Source of the DNA: JAVZLH01 sp038883475
Lineage (GTDB): Archaea; Thermoproteota; Bathyarchaeia; Bathyarchaeales; Bathycorpusculaceae
Assembly (NCBI GenBank): GCA_038883475.1
Contig: JAVZMA010000014.1
Location: 1-32,688 of the forward strand
Length of the DNA stretch: 32,688 nucleotides
Direction: 5' to 3'
A program made the translations under genes and the position numbers. A model generated the notes under the pieces. That model was not told the DNA's origin, ran no database searches, and saw nothing but the letters and a program-made list of their open reading frames with translations. Of the stretch, positions 16,414-23,962 are shown piece by piece; the first letter of the stretch is position 1; the number at the start of each line of letters is the position of its first letter.

Positions 16414-17259
16414 TCACCTTTTGCTTCTAATAATCACTATGGGTTTATGTTTTACTGTCTCAAGCATGTCCCAACTCACATCAGCTAATTTTACTCCAAA
16501 CTTTTCAGCCATGTCCCAAACCGTTCTTCCAGCTCCATGACCTCTCACGCGATTAGCGATTTCAGCTATTTGCAAAGCGTTTTCTGCATCTAATTTGCAT
16601 CCAGCCACAGCTATAGGTGTTGCTCTCCGCCTAAGTTTAAGCATCCGACCGACAACGTAGGCAAGAAAACCGCCGAACGAGTGAATGCCACAAACTGGTT
16701 TTGGGCGTGGCGTAAAATGGAAGTTTCTAAGCGAGTATGTTTTATCTGTGTCTGTAATCATGACGCAAACATTTCTATGCAGTTTCAGAATAATCTGGTT
16801 ACGTATTTTTTGAGCTATTTCGTCAGCATTGTTTAAGGGCAAACTAACATAGGAATAGGCTAAATTGCTTCCATCAATTCCGCCTTCAGAACCGAACATT
16901 AAGGCTTGCAGAAAACCCGCATATTGGATGGCAACTTGTTTATGGCGGTAACCTTCATCCAACGGGTATTCACGTAAATGAAGAAGAAGTCCTCGCCTTA
17001 GATGGCATAGAGGACCGAGAAAGTATCCCCAAACCATGCGCATCCAAAATCTGCAAATCAGCTTTGCACTTAAGCTAGGTTCGGCAACACTCTCATTTAC
17101 AATGTTGCCCATGGCGGTTGAAATTGCCTTTTCAGAAATAACCACAAAATCTCCATCAAACACTTTACCACTAATTCCCTCAACAATTTTTTCCATGAAA
17201 TCCGTTTTCGGCCTCCAATAGCATGTAGCAACAGCTAACGCCTTATAATTTGGCATCAT
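16414..17259 (-). CDS. CofE-like (F420-0:gamma-glutamyl ligase family) protein
   Basis: A 281-residue protein with features of the F420-0:L-glutamate ligase fold: FDGDFVVISEKAISTAMGNIV (residues about 34-54), EGGIDGSNL in place of the family's AGVDxSN, and VCVMITDTDKT in place of VIISDTFGR. The central region is divergent, and the C-terminal part (GIHSFGGFLAYVVGRMLKL) is unlike canonical CofE. True CofE adds glutamates to F420-0 using GTP; divergent archaeal relatives have no assigned role. It lies 24 bases after thyX, whose enzyme uses FAD and NADPH, and directly before the acyl-CoA synthetase subunit, so all three are probably one transcript. Starts at 17259 and 17256 are both possible. I read it as a family member, not proven CofE. 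Confidence 0.7.
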   Translation of the reverse strand: MMPNYKALAVATCYWRPKTDFMEKIVEGISGKVFDGDFVVISEKAISTAMGNIVNESVAEPSLSAKLICRFWMRMVWGYFLGPLCHLRRGLLLHLREYPLDEGYRHKQVAIQYAGFLQALMFGSEGGIDGSNLAYSYVSLPLNNADEIAQKIRNQIILKLHRNVCVMITDTDKTYSLRNFHFTPRPKPVCGIHSFGGFLAYVVGRMLKLRRRATPIAVAGCKLDAENALQIAEIANRVRGHGAGRTVWDMAEKFGVKLADVSWDMLETVKHKPIVIIRSKR

Positions 17260-17283
17260 AACCCTTTTAAGCGCTAAAGAAGT

Positions 17284-17982
17284 TCATAAGTTTTGAAATC
17301 TCTTTTTTATCTCTTCCACATTACATTCGGGCGGTTTCATTTTTCCCTCTGGGCAATAGCCCAATTTCACACATGAAGGCCCCGCGTTTTCAAAAAGGGC
17401 AGGGGCAACTTTCTTGACTTGTCTTAGCATTTCCGTTGCAACTTCTCTTATCTCCCATTGTGAGCGCGCGCAGCAGCGGAGGCTGAAGAAGTGGTTCAGT
17501 TCGCGGGCGTTCATCGTTACGATTATGTTGGTTTTTGCAGCGTTTGGAAGGATAAACCTTGCATCTTCCTTTGGAACTCCAAGTTGCAGAAGCCTTTGGT
17601 AAGCTTCTGAAATTTTTTCCAAAGCCTCTTCAAAGACTCTTTTTGCCTCTGTGTTTTCAGCAATGCTTTTTGGCGTTACATATTTTTCCAAAGTGTCATA
17701 AGTAACATACCGCTGGCTCTGCTGCGTGTATGAGGCAATGCGGTGTCTGACAAGCTGGTGAGTCATGGCTCTAGAAACGCCTTCAAGGCTGAACGTGAAA
17801 GAGGCATGCTCAACAACTGACATGTGCCCATAACCAGTAACCCGCTTAATTATTTGCCTCGCCCTTTCAAGATTCATTTTTTCAAAAGTTTCAGACGGAC
17901 TTCCACTCTTTGACGATGTCAGAGCTGCTGCTCCACACAAAAGTTCCGGGTCTGCCGTGTAACGTAAAAGCTTAACCTTCAT
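17284..17982 (-). CDS. thyX: FAD-dependent thymidylate synthase ThyX
   Basis: A 232-residue flavin-dependent thymidylate synthase that makes dTMP from dUMP using methylene-tetrahydrofolate and NADPH. The signature RHRx7S is present as RHRIASYTQQS (79-89), followed by QRY. Other family features are EHASFTFSLEGVSRAMTHQL (58-77) and the C-terminal arginine and cysteine region (SLRCCARSQWEIREVA). The start is ATG 17982, with GGTGAGG about eight bases upstream; the GTG at 18000 lacks a good ribosome site. It leads an operon with the CofE-like and acyl-CoA synthetase genes. It supplies thymidylate for DNA synthesis in place of ThyA. Confidence 0.95.
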   Translation of the reverse strand: MKVKLLRYTADPELLCGAAALTSSKSGSPSETFEKMNLERARQIIKRVTGYGHMSVVEHASFTFSLEGVSRAMTHQLVRHRIASYTQQSQRYVTYDTLEKYVTPKSIAENTEAKRVFEEALEKISEAYQRLLQLGVPKEDARFILPNAAKTNIIVTMNARELNHFFSLRCCARSQWEIREVATEMLRQVKKVAPALFENAGPSCVKLGYCPEGKMKPPECNVEEIKKRFQNL

Positions 17983-18059
17983 CTGCTTAGCCTCACCCAC
18001 CCTTTAGAAAGAAAGTCATAAATTTGCTTTGCGTAAAGGATTTTGGAAAAGGGAATAAA

Positions 18060-18698
18060 ATGCCGAGACTGAAAACAGCCCTAGCATACATAAACCAGCT
18101 TTGCTCAAGCCCAAACACGCAGAAACATCAGTTAGGGCTTAAACTAAAAGCACAATACACTGCATGGGTGAGAACGCTCAATCTTCAAGATTTTGTAACT
18201 TTCAACGAAACAATAGAAAAAAACAAAACGCAAATTGGAGCCGCCCAGTTCTTTGGAAAATTTCGTGCTTACGCTTTTGAGGAGTATGTTTACCGCCTCT
18301 TACAATCAAAGGTTTATGTTCCAAAAAATCTGCAGTTGTTTTGGGGCGAAAAATGTCTTGTCTGGCAAAAGGACGGGAAAGAGTATGCGATGGAATTTGA
18401 CGTTTCCATAGGTGAAAGAAGAGGCTGTTTCGTTGAGCCAAAAATCGTCTTTGACGCTAAAATAGAGCTTGACTCCGCCCGACTGAAAACTGCCCTAGCT
18501 TCTTTTGCGATTTTAAAAGAGTGGAGCAAGAGGGCAAAATGCGTTTTAGTTTACGCCTTCAAAGAGTTAGACCCCATGCTCTCGGAGTTAGCTATGCGTT
18601 GGGCTGATGGCATTTTCCAGTTCAGCCTTGAAAACGATGAAACATCGTTTTTTCTCAAATTTGTTTCGGAATGTTTAGAAGAGGAAAAAGCTCCCTAG
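18060..18698 (+). CDS. Unrecognised protein with PD-(D/E)XK nuclease-like pattern
   Basis: About 212 residues from ATG 18060, which follows AAGGGA at a six-base spacing. I do not recognise the family by name. The middle has a helix AFEEYVYRLLQ, then strands EYAMEFDVSIG and KIVFDAKIEL, followed by a helix with ALASFAILKEW and a strand CVLVYAF. An acidic residue, a second D followed by DAK, and a helix in this order fits the PD-(D/E)XK nuclease fold (candidate D...D-A-K), but this is pattern reading only. It is divergent from thyX, and its stop overlaps that of the convergent htpX gene by four bases. A nucleic-acid role is inference. Confidence 0.55.
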   Translation: MPRLKTALAYINQLCSSPNTQKHQLGLKLKAQYTAWVRTLNLQDFVTFNETIEKNKTQIGAAQFFGKFRAYAFEEYVYRLLQSKVYVPKNLQLFWGEKCLVWQKDGKEYAMEFDVSIGERRGCFVEPKIVFDAKIELDSARLKTALASFAILKEWSKRAKCVLVYAFKELDPMLSELAMRWADGIFQFSLENDETSFFLKFVSECLEEEKAP

Positions 18699-19741
18699 AT
18701 GCTGGCGTATATGCGTTCGCTTGTGTAGTTGCCGCTCTGCATTTCCTCTTCTATTTCACGCAACAACAGTATACGCTTAAACGTCGGCGGGTGTGTCGCA
18801 AACCACGTGTTTATCTTCGCCCAAGTTGATTTGGCTTCTTTCTCCATAGCAAGCTCCAACTCCCTTTCATCCAAAACACCATCTTTGTCTAAGTCGTAGT
18901 CTTGTTTCTTCTCCATTATTTGCTGAATTTCTTGCTTAGCCATGGCGGGGTCTCCTATATAGAAGGCTCTTGCCCCCGACGGCGGTTTCGGCGAAAGCGA
19001 CAGTCCATACGTGATTTTTGCCAGCGCACTTTGCAAGCTTCTGGGCGAACCAGTAACATATGCGGAATAAGCATCTGCATAATGCTCCCGCAACCTACTA
19101 AGGTACATCACACATAGAAGCGAGATGATGTAAACTATGTAAGAGATTATTCCAATGGCAAGGAAAGCCGCCCTAATACTTCCCTCCTCTTTCCTCGAAG
19201 AACCAGACCATCTTGCAGCCTCCCATGTTCCCCGCGCAATCAAATACGCCAATAAGGGCAAGGCTGAAAGCACAGTCATAACAACATAGTCCTTGTGTTT
19301 TATATGCCCCAACTCATGTCCAATAACGCCTCTAACCTCGTCTTCGTTGAGGTTTTTCAAAAGCCCCTCATGTACGGCTAAGGTGGCGCTGCTGGCTGTT
19401 CTGCCAAAAACAAAGGCGTTCGGAGTGTTGTCTGGCACTATAGCCAGTTTAGGCATCGGCAACCCGCTCTTATCCGCTAACTCCTTAACTGTGGATTCGA
19501 GCCACGGGTTTTCTCCAGCTTCCAAATACCGTAACCGCGTTGAGGCCTTAACAACTGCTGGACCTATAAGATACTGGAAGAGTATGAAGAGTATTGTTAG
19601 GATTATGGAGTAGAAAATGTTGAGCCCTATAATGAGCATTATTGCTGATAGGAACATGGCGAATATGAAAGCTACTAAGAAGATTGACATTGACATCGTA
19701 AGCTTTAGTTCCGCTAGCCTAGCCAAACGGTTTCCCAGCAA
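18695..19741 (-). CDS. htpX: HtpX-like M48 membrane metalloprotease with EF-hand loop
   Basis: A 348-residue membrane zinc protease of the M48B (HtpX) type, which in bacteria and archaea degrades damaged membrane proteins. Two membrane helices lie at about 17-60 and two more at about 153-170 and 192-214. The zinc site is H142-E-L-G-H146 (GHELGHIKH) with E219 in LREHYADAYSAY as third ligand. The family's THPP motif is at 316-319. An unusual insertion precedes THPP: residues 283-294 read DLDKDGVLDERE, a perfect EF-hand calcium loop (D1, D3, D5, G6, D9, E12). The start TTG 19741 lies just after a TATA-like AAACTTTATT near 19766-19777, which suggests a nearly leaderless transcript. Confidence 0.88.
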   Translation of the reverse strand: MLGNRLARLAELKLTMSMSIFLVAFIFAMFLSAIMLIIGLNIFYSIILTILFILFQYLIGPAVVKASTRLRYLEAGENPWLESTVKELADKSGLPMPKLAIVPDNTPNAFVFGRTASSATLAVHEGLLKNLNEDEVRGVIGHELGHIKHKDYVVMTVLSALPLLAYLIARGTWEAARWSGSSRKEEGSIRAAFLAIGIISYIVYIISLLCVMYLSRLREHYADAYSAYVTGSPRSLQSALAKITYGLSLSPKPPSGARAFYIGDPAMAKQEIQQIMEKKQDYDLDKDGVLDERELELAMEKEAKSTWAKINTWFATHPPTFKRILLLREIEEEMQSGNYTSERIYASI

Positions 19742-19803
19742 AGCACTAGAGAAAGAATCAACGAATAAAGTTTCCTACCAACACAAACCTTTTCGTTTTT
19801 AAA

Positions 19804-20682
19804 TTAACTTTGAGCTTTTACAAATTCTGTTATGTGTTTGTTGACAAGTTCTGGCTCTTCAAGTTGAACCCAGTGACCACATTCAGGCAGATACTTTATA
19901 GAATAGGGTGCGTCAACAAACTCCTCCGTGTTCACTATCAAATCTTTAGAAAGCGCCGCATCTTTTTCTCCCCAAATCACCAGCGTGGGCGCCTTAATTT
20001 TCGGAAAAGCCACAGTTCGCTCTGAAAACAATATGGCGGGGTTCATGTTAGCCCGATAATAGTTCAAAGCTGCTGTTAAGGCTTTAGGCTTCGACCAAGC
20101 CTCAACATAAGCCCTCAAATCATCCTCTGTGAGCACATCTCTTTTGACAAAGGATTGCAGAAGCATATTCTTCAGAAAGGCATAGTTGTTTCGGCTCAAG
20201 ACCTCTTCTGGAACCTCTGCTGTTTGAAAGAAGAAAACATACCAACTTTTCCGCAACTGTCTAAACAGATTTCTAGTTCGCATTACATAGGCGTTGGGAT
20301 GAGGAGCATTCAAAATCACCAGCTTCTCCACAGCTTGCGGATTAAAGGCGGCAAGACTCCAAGCGACAATTCCACCCCAATCATGCCCAACCACCACAGC
20401 ACGCTCTTCGCCTAGAGCATGAATAAGTCCAAGAACATCCCCAGCCAAAAGATGCAAACGATAATTGTCAACGCCTTCCGGCTTATCCGTCTCGTTGTAA
20501 CCACGCAAATCTGGAGCCACAACACGAAAGTGCCTAGCCAACGCTGGAATTTGAAGACGCCAAACATACCAAAAATCTGGAAAGCCATGAAGCAAAAGCA
20601 ACAGTTTCCCCTCTCCCTGCGTCACATAATGCATGCGAACCCCGTCAACTTTAACAAAACCATGCTTCCAAGCCTCTTTCAT
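19804..20682 (-). CDS. Alpha/beta hydrolase (epoxide hydrolase-like)
   Basis: About 292 residues from ATG 20682, preceded by GGGGAG at seven bases. The fold signatures are LLLLHGFPDFW (oxyanion HGFP, about 28-38) and VVVGHDWGG with nucleophile D101. The Asp nucleophile in place of Ser marks the epoxide hydrolase/haloalkane dehalogenase branch, and APDLRGYNETDKP fits epoxide hydrolases. The acid is likely in VIWGEKDAAL and the histidine in ECGHWVQLEEP (H270). Substrate is unknown. A TATA-like AGTAATAAAAATTT near 20715-20730 could drive it. It stands alone, 62 bases from htpX, and 198 bases from the toxin-antitoxin pair. I see no gene in the gap 20683-20879. Confidence 0.85.
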   Translation of the reverse strand: MKEAWKHGFVKVDGVRMHYVTQGEGKLLLLLHGFPDFWYVWRLQIPALARHFRVVAPDLRGYNETDKPEGVDNYRLHLLAGDVLGLIHALGEERAVVVGHDWGGIVAWSLAAFNPQAVEKLVILNAPHPNAYVMRTRNLFRQLRKSWYVFFFQTAEVPEEVLSRNNYAFLKNMLLQSFVKRDVLTEDDLRAYVEAWSKPKALTAALNYYRANMNPAILFSERTVAFPKIKAPTLVIWGEKDAALSKDLIVNTEEFVDAPYSIKYLPECGHWVQLEEPELVNKHITEFVKAQS

Positions 20683-20879
20683 CCACATACTCCCCAAGCC
20701 AAGCTAGGAGCATTTCAAATTTTTATTACTTTTTATCCATCAACATCGGTATTTACATACGAAGACTGGCGAAGTAACGCCGAGGAAAGGATTTCAGCAT
20801 CAATTTACCAGTAAAGGTGATCTACATTTTACAGTGTTTGGTTCTATTTTAAGCATAAGCATCACCCATGCTTCATCAT

Positions 20880-21422
20880 TTATTTTCCAGAAAACTTTTC
20901 TATTTCACTAAGTATCTTTGCTAACAGTTTCGGTTCAATTCTGAAGCCTTTACTTACAAGCCTCAGCACTATTTCTTTTGCTTCATCCTTATTCAGTAAC
21001 TCCTCCCTCAAAGCCTTCATAATTACATAGAGGGCCCCCTTGACTTTCAGACCCAATGTTTCAGCAAAAGCCCTCCCACTGGATTCGTCCATCAACAGTA
21101 ACGTGTTAGTTTTGCGTGCCAATATTATCGCTTGAGCCTCTCCTAAATGGATTTCGAAGGCATGTTCCATTATCTTTTCGCAAAGCTTAACCTCTCTTTC
21201 ATTTAGCTTTGAAATCTTTATCCAACCTTGTTCAATGCGTTCTTTTATGGCTAGGGCATCGCTAAATCCTTCTTGCAAGCCTTTTTCAACGGCTTCTATG
21301 TAAACCTCTTGAGGAATGATTACTTCGCCAAAAAGCTCTTTGAGTAATGTGATTTTGCCTATCTTAGAGAGCCATATCAGAGGGCTTGTGTTGGAGACTA
21401 TGGGCAACAGAGTGTTCCTCAC
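20880..21422 (-). CDS. DUF3368 PIN-like putative toxin
   Basis: A 180-residue protein of the DUF3368 group, distant relatives of PIN-domain ribonucleases. It starts with IVSNTSPLIWLSKIGKITLL and LFGEVIIPQEVYIE, the standard N-terminal region, and has the acidic sites HLGEAQAIILAR and LLLMDESSGRAFAE. In PIN domains these acids bind the metal used for RNA cleavage. The GTG start abuts the antitoxin's TAA with no gap, so translation is coupled. This gene order is a known pairing (UPF0175 with DUF3368) in archaeal and cyanobacterial toxin-antitoxin surveys. Ribonuclease activity is inferred from the family. Confidence 0.85.
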   Translation of the reverse strand: MRNTLLPIVSNTSPLIWLSKIGKITLLKELFGEVIIPQEVYIEAVEKGLQEGFSDALAIKERIEQGWIKISKLNEREVKLCEKIMEHAFEIHLGEAQAIILARKTNTLLLMDESSGRAFAETLGLKVKGALYVIMKALREELLNKDEAKEIVLRLVSKGFRIEPKLLAKILSEIEKFSGK

Positions 21423-21725
21423 TTAAGCCTTAAAGTCCTCTTCTAAATCGTGCTCTGAGTATTGGATAAGAACGCCTCTCTCTGCCAAAATCTTATAGAG
21501 GTTCCACAAAGATACACCAGCTAATTGAGCTGCTTTCCATCCGGTGATTTGCCCCCGCCGGTATAGTTCAACAGCGTGGTCTAAGTTCCTTTCTTTGACG
21601 CCGTGTTCTAGAATCTCGCGTATCAAAGCTGATCTGTCTTTTCCTTCTTTATCCGCTAATTCACGAAGTTTCTTTATGGTTTCACGGGGCAATCTTAAGC
21701 TGATTGTTTCAGACAAGGAAATCAC
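21423..21725 (-). CDS. UPF0175-family antitoxin with N-terminal ribbon-helix-helix
   Basis: A 100-residue protein in two parts. Residues about 1-48 are a ribbon-helix-helix pattern: strand ETISLRLP, then helices ETIKKLRELADKEGK and DRSALIREILEHGVKE. Residues about 50-90 are the UPF0175 helix-turn-helix: AVELYRRGQITGWKAAQLAGV followed by LWNLYKILAERGV. It should bind DNA to repress its own operon and neutralise the DUF3368 partner. The GTG start at 21725 lies about 26 bases after a perfect TATA, so the message is probably leaderless. The palindromes at the promoter fit autoregulation. Confidence 0.85.
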   Translation of the reverse strand: MISLSETISLRLPRETIKKLRELADKEGKDRSALIREILEHGVKERNLDHAVELYRRGQITGWKAAQLAGVSLWNLYKILAERGVLIQYSEHDLEEDFKA

Positions 21726-21727
21726 CG

Positions 21728-21767
21728 TGATACAACATATATCAATCGTATTATATAAATCATGTTG
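21728..21767 (-). promoter_or_regulatory. Toxin-antitoxin promoter with palindromic operators
   Basis: On the minus strand TTTATATAA at 21751-21759 is a near-ideal archaeal TATA box, about 30 bases before the GTG at 21725, so the transcript should begin within a few bases of the start codon. Two inverted repeats overlap it. TGATA (21728-21732) pairs with TATCA (21740-21744) over the transcript start, and CAACAT (21733-21738) pairs with ATGTTG (21762-21767), flanking the TATA box. Their position fits binding by the ribbon-helix-helix antitoxin. Confidence 0.6.
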
Positions 21768-21878
21768 CTACACGAGCACCTCTCCGGTGAAAGAGATCGT
21801 CAATGACAACCATCATTTGAATCATCAAAAATGCATAAATCAAGTTTCCTTGTCAAAAATCAGCCTTAAAGGCAAAAT

Positions 21879-21996
21879 TGGCGCCGGGGAAGGGGTTCGA
21901 ACCCTTGCGAGCCCGAAGGCCCACTGGCTTACTTGTCTGGCTCCGTTTAAATTATTGATCTCGAGGCCAGCGCGTTAACCACTCCGCCACCCCGGC
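21879..21996 (-). tRNA. tRNA-Ser(CGA) with intron, CCA encoded
   Basis: The acceptor stem is GCCGGGG (5' end at 21996) with CCCCGGC (21883-21889), the discriminator is G and CCA is encoded at 21879-21881. The D arm has GGTTAA, the T arm is GGGTTCGAACCC, and a long variable arm (GGGCC...GGCTC region) marks a class II tRNA. The G discriminator fits Ser over Leu. The anticodon is CGA at 21961-21963 in stem CTGGC/GCCAG. A 30-base intron splits the anticodon loop. The gene begins 17 bases after the uridine phosphorylase stop on the same strand. Confidence 0.92.
21930..21959 (-). other. tRNA-Ser intron (canonical 37/38 position)
   Basis: The 30 bases between G37 and A38 interrupt the anticodon loop, the standard archaeal site. 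The intron contains GGAGCCAG, which can pair with the 5' exon segment CTGGCCTC. This would form the bulge-helix-bulge structure cut by the archaeal splicing endonuclease. Boundaries are inferred from the mature cloverleaf. Confidence 0.8.
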
Positions 21997-22013
21997 ATAT
22001 GAAGGAGTAGGAG

Positions 22014-22820
22014 TTAGGGCAGTAGTAGGGATGGAAAGAACCACCGCTTATTTCTTTTCCTCTTTAGCTTGTCCCACTCATGCAGTATTTTTGCGGCTTC
22101 GTTTGCGACTTTTATGGCGTTTTCTTCGCCCGCGCCCTCTTCAAACTTGTCGTGACATCGGTTGGCGTAAACTGCGCAGACGGAACCAGCCCGCAGTCCA
22201 TGCAGGCTTGCTAGCGTGAAGAGGGTTGCGGTTTCCATTTCAAAGTTGAGCACGCCAGCCTTCTGCAGCGTGGGAAGCAAATTCTCTGTTTGATGCGTTT
22301 TGGATGGTCGGTTTTGTCCCGCATAGAAGTCGGCTGTTGTGGCTGTTATGCCCACGTGATAATTGGTTATGCCCAGTTTTTCAGCAGCTTCAACCAAAGC
22401 CAAAAGAACCTCAGGGTGGGCTACTGCAGGGTATTCTGGCATGATATAACAGTTGCTAGTGTAGTCAAGGCGCACAGCCGCGGAGGATATGATTATGTCA
22501 CCGCAGTTTATGTCCTCTTGTATTGCGCCGGTGCTTCCAACACGGATAAAAGTGTGCACGCCCACGCGCGCAGCCTCATTAACAACAATAGCCATGCAGG
22601 CGGGACCAATGCCGCTTGACAAAGCTGAAATAGGAACTCCCTTATACGCACCTGTAAAACTGTGGAACTCTCGGCGACAAGAAACTTCCCTTGCAGAATC
22701 CCAGAAACGCGTAATCTTTACAACCCTGTCAGGATCGCCTGGAACAAGCAAGTATTCGGCTAAGTCGCCTTTTGCGCAGGCAATATGATATTGTTTCTCC
22801 GTGGAGTTTATTCTATGCAA
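22014..22820 (-). CDS. udp: Uridine phosphorylase-like nucleoside phosphorylase
   Basis: A 268-residue member of the PNP/UDP phosphorylase family, which splits uridine (or another nucleoside) with phosphate to base and ribose-1-phosphate. Motifs: LVPGDPDRV (25-33), the phosphate loop SSGIGPACMAIVVNE (68-82), RVGSTGAIQ (93-101), and VLNFEMETATLFTLASLHGLRAG near 192-214 with the ribose-binding FEMET. These fit uridine phosphorylase over purine enzymes. The TTG start at 22820 is preceded by GAGGGGA with six-base spacing. A basic tail (KRKRNKRW) and hydrophobic end extend past the usual C-terminus. The tRNA-Ser gene follows closely on the same strand. Confidence 0.87.
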   Translation of the reverse strand: MHRINSTEKQYHIACAKGDLAEYLLVPGDPDRVVKITRFWDSAREVSCRREFHSFTGAYKGVPISALSSGIGPACMAIVVNEAARVGVHTFIRVGSTGAIQEDINCGDIIISSAAVRLDYTSNCYIMPEYPAVAHPEVLLALVEAAEKLGITNYHVGITATTADFYAGQNRPSKTHQTENLLPTLQKAGVLNFEMETATLFTLASLHGLRAGSVCAVYANRCHDKFEEGAGEENAIKVANEAAKILHEWDKLKRKRNKRWFFPSLLLP

Positions 22821-22899
22821 AGTCTATCCCCTCGAAACACTTAGTGTTTTCCGACATTTAAAACGAGTGATAAAGGAGGACATGTGGGAAAAGTTGGGG

Positions 22900-23883
22900 T
22901 TAACCCCTTTTTGGTCCAGCCAAATCCGCTATGTCTACGCTGTGTTCATAAATTTGCCTCAGAAAGGAAGCCCCGGCTAGTATTTGCGGTACAACATCTA
23001 TTGACTGGGCTTTGACAACTTTTTCTATGTTAGTGAAGGCTTTCTCCATTTTTCCCCGCATTTCCCGCACGCTTTCCGCTGTGGCTATGTCGCCATTAAA
23101 GAAGGCCTTAAGGGCAGTTTCATGCGCTTCAAAACAGGCCATGTGAAAATCGGCAAGTAATTTCCTTATTTCCTCGGGTGGTTTTAAGCCCTTCAACGCA
23201 ATGGTTTTTAGCGCTATCCTAACGCATTCATCACCAATAGCCTCCACCAAACTTGCTGCTAAACGATAATCCAAACAATCGATGGGGCTTACACCTAATT
23301 TCTCGCTTAAGCTTGGATTTTGAATTATTGTGCGCAAAATGCGGACAAGGAGAAAGTAAAGCCTATTACTTTCATCGTCTCGCGCAATGACGTTTTGAGC
23401 TAAGTGAACATCACCGTCAACAAAGGAGTTTACGACATCACGGTGCATGCTGGCAACAATTGCATAGTTCCTGCGCAAAATTTTATCAGGCGGAAAACTC
23501 GCCGGTTCAAGCAGGCACTGCAGCATAATGCTAGAGTAGTCTTCCTCAACGATTTCTAAGCCGATCAACTGGTTAGCAGCTTTCTTAACTGTCTCACGCA
23601 TTTCAAGGCTTATACGTTCCTTAGCCTCAATACGGATAATGTCAAAGCCAAGAAGGTATTTGCCTAAAATCTCACGGCTTAAATACGGACTGGGTTTAAT
23701 ACTAACAACACGAGGGGTAGGCTCAACATTGTATTGGGGGTCTATGAGAAGTTTGCCATCACTGGATTCACTGATTGCTACAACAGAGCCTTTATGCAAA
23801 CCGTGGCGGTCCGCCCACTCTCTAGGCAAGCACACAAAGAATGTTCCTGTTGGGGTGCGTTGGACTTTACGCAGTTCGTCCAT
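22900..23883 (-). CDS. AbrB-PhoU fusion, phosphate uptake regulator-like
   Basis: About 327 residues from ATG 23883. The N-terminus is an AbrB/SpoVT swapped-hairpin domain (RKVQRTPTGTFFVCLPREWA and GSVVAISESSDGKLLI, about 5-50). The rest is two helical PhoU-type repeats (about 100-320, with RRNYAIVASMHRDVV and FEAHETALKAFFNGD). Archaeal proteins of this layout are annotated as phosphate uptake regulators. I reject the upstream ATG at 23922 because a TATA box sits immediately next to it at 23923-23933 and predicts a transcript start near 23902; GGTGAT then precedes ATG 23883. A perfect palindrome covers the transcript start and suggests autoregulation. No phosphate transporter genes are adjacent. 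Confidence 0.85.
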   Translation of the reverse strand: MDELRKVQRTPTGTFFVCLPREWADRHGLHKGSVVAISESSDGKLLIDPQYNVEPTPRVVSIKPSPYLSREILGKYLLGFDIIRIEAKERISLEMRETVKKAANQLIGLEIVEEDYSSIMLQCLLEPASFPPDKILRRNYAIVASMHRDVVNSFVDGDVHLAQNVIARDDESNRLYFLLVRILRTIIQNPSLSEKLGVSPIDCLDYRLAASLVEAIGDECVRIALKTIALKGLKPPEEIRKLLADFHMACFEAHETALKAFFNGDIATAESVREMRGKMEKAFTNIEKVVKAQSIDVVPQILAGASFLRQIYEHSVDIADLAGPKRG

Positions 23884-23897
23884 GCCATCACCACGTG

Positions 23898-23917
23898 AAT
23901 ATTCGAATTGGAATATT
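23898..23917. promoter_or_regulatory. Perfect inverted repeat at the AbrB-PhoU transcript start
   Basis: AATATTC-GAATTG-GAATATT has perfect seven-base arms with a six-base spacer. It covers the predicted transcript start (~23902) of the AbrB-PhoU gene, between its TATA box and ATG. A dimeric AbrB-type protein binding here would block its own transcription. The binder is inferred. Confidence 0.55.
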
Positions 23918-23922
23918 AACAT

Positions 23923-23933
23923 CTATAAATAAA
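23923..23933 (-). promoter_or_regulatory. TATA box for the AbrB-PhoU gene
   Basis: TTTATTTATAG on the minus strand, about 26 bases before the predicted transcript start and 40 before ATG 23883. It settles the start of that gene. Confidence 0.55.
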
Positions 23934-23937
23934 AATC

Positions 23938-23948
23938 TTATATATAAA
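23938..23948 (+). promoter_or_regulatory. TATA box for the DUF429-polD small subunit operon
   Basis: TTATATATAAA on the plus strand predicts a transcript start near 23969. This coincides with the in-frame TTG codons at 23963 and 23969, so the message is probably leaderless. No SD sequence is present, in agreement. It is only four bases from the divergent TATA box. Confidence 0.55.
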
Positions 23949-23962
23949 TCTAGGCGCGCGTA

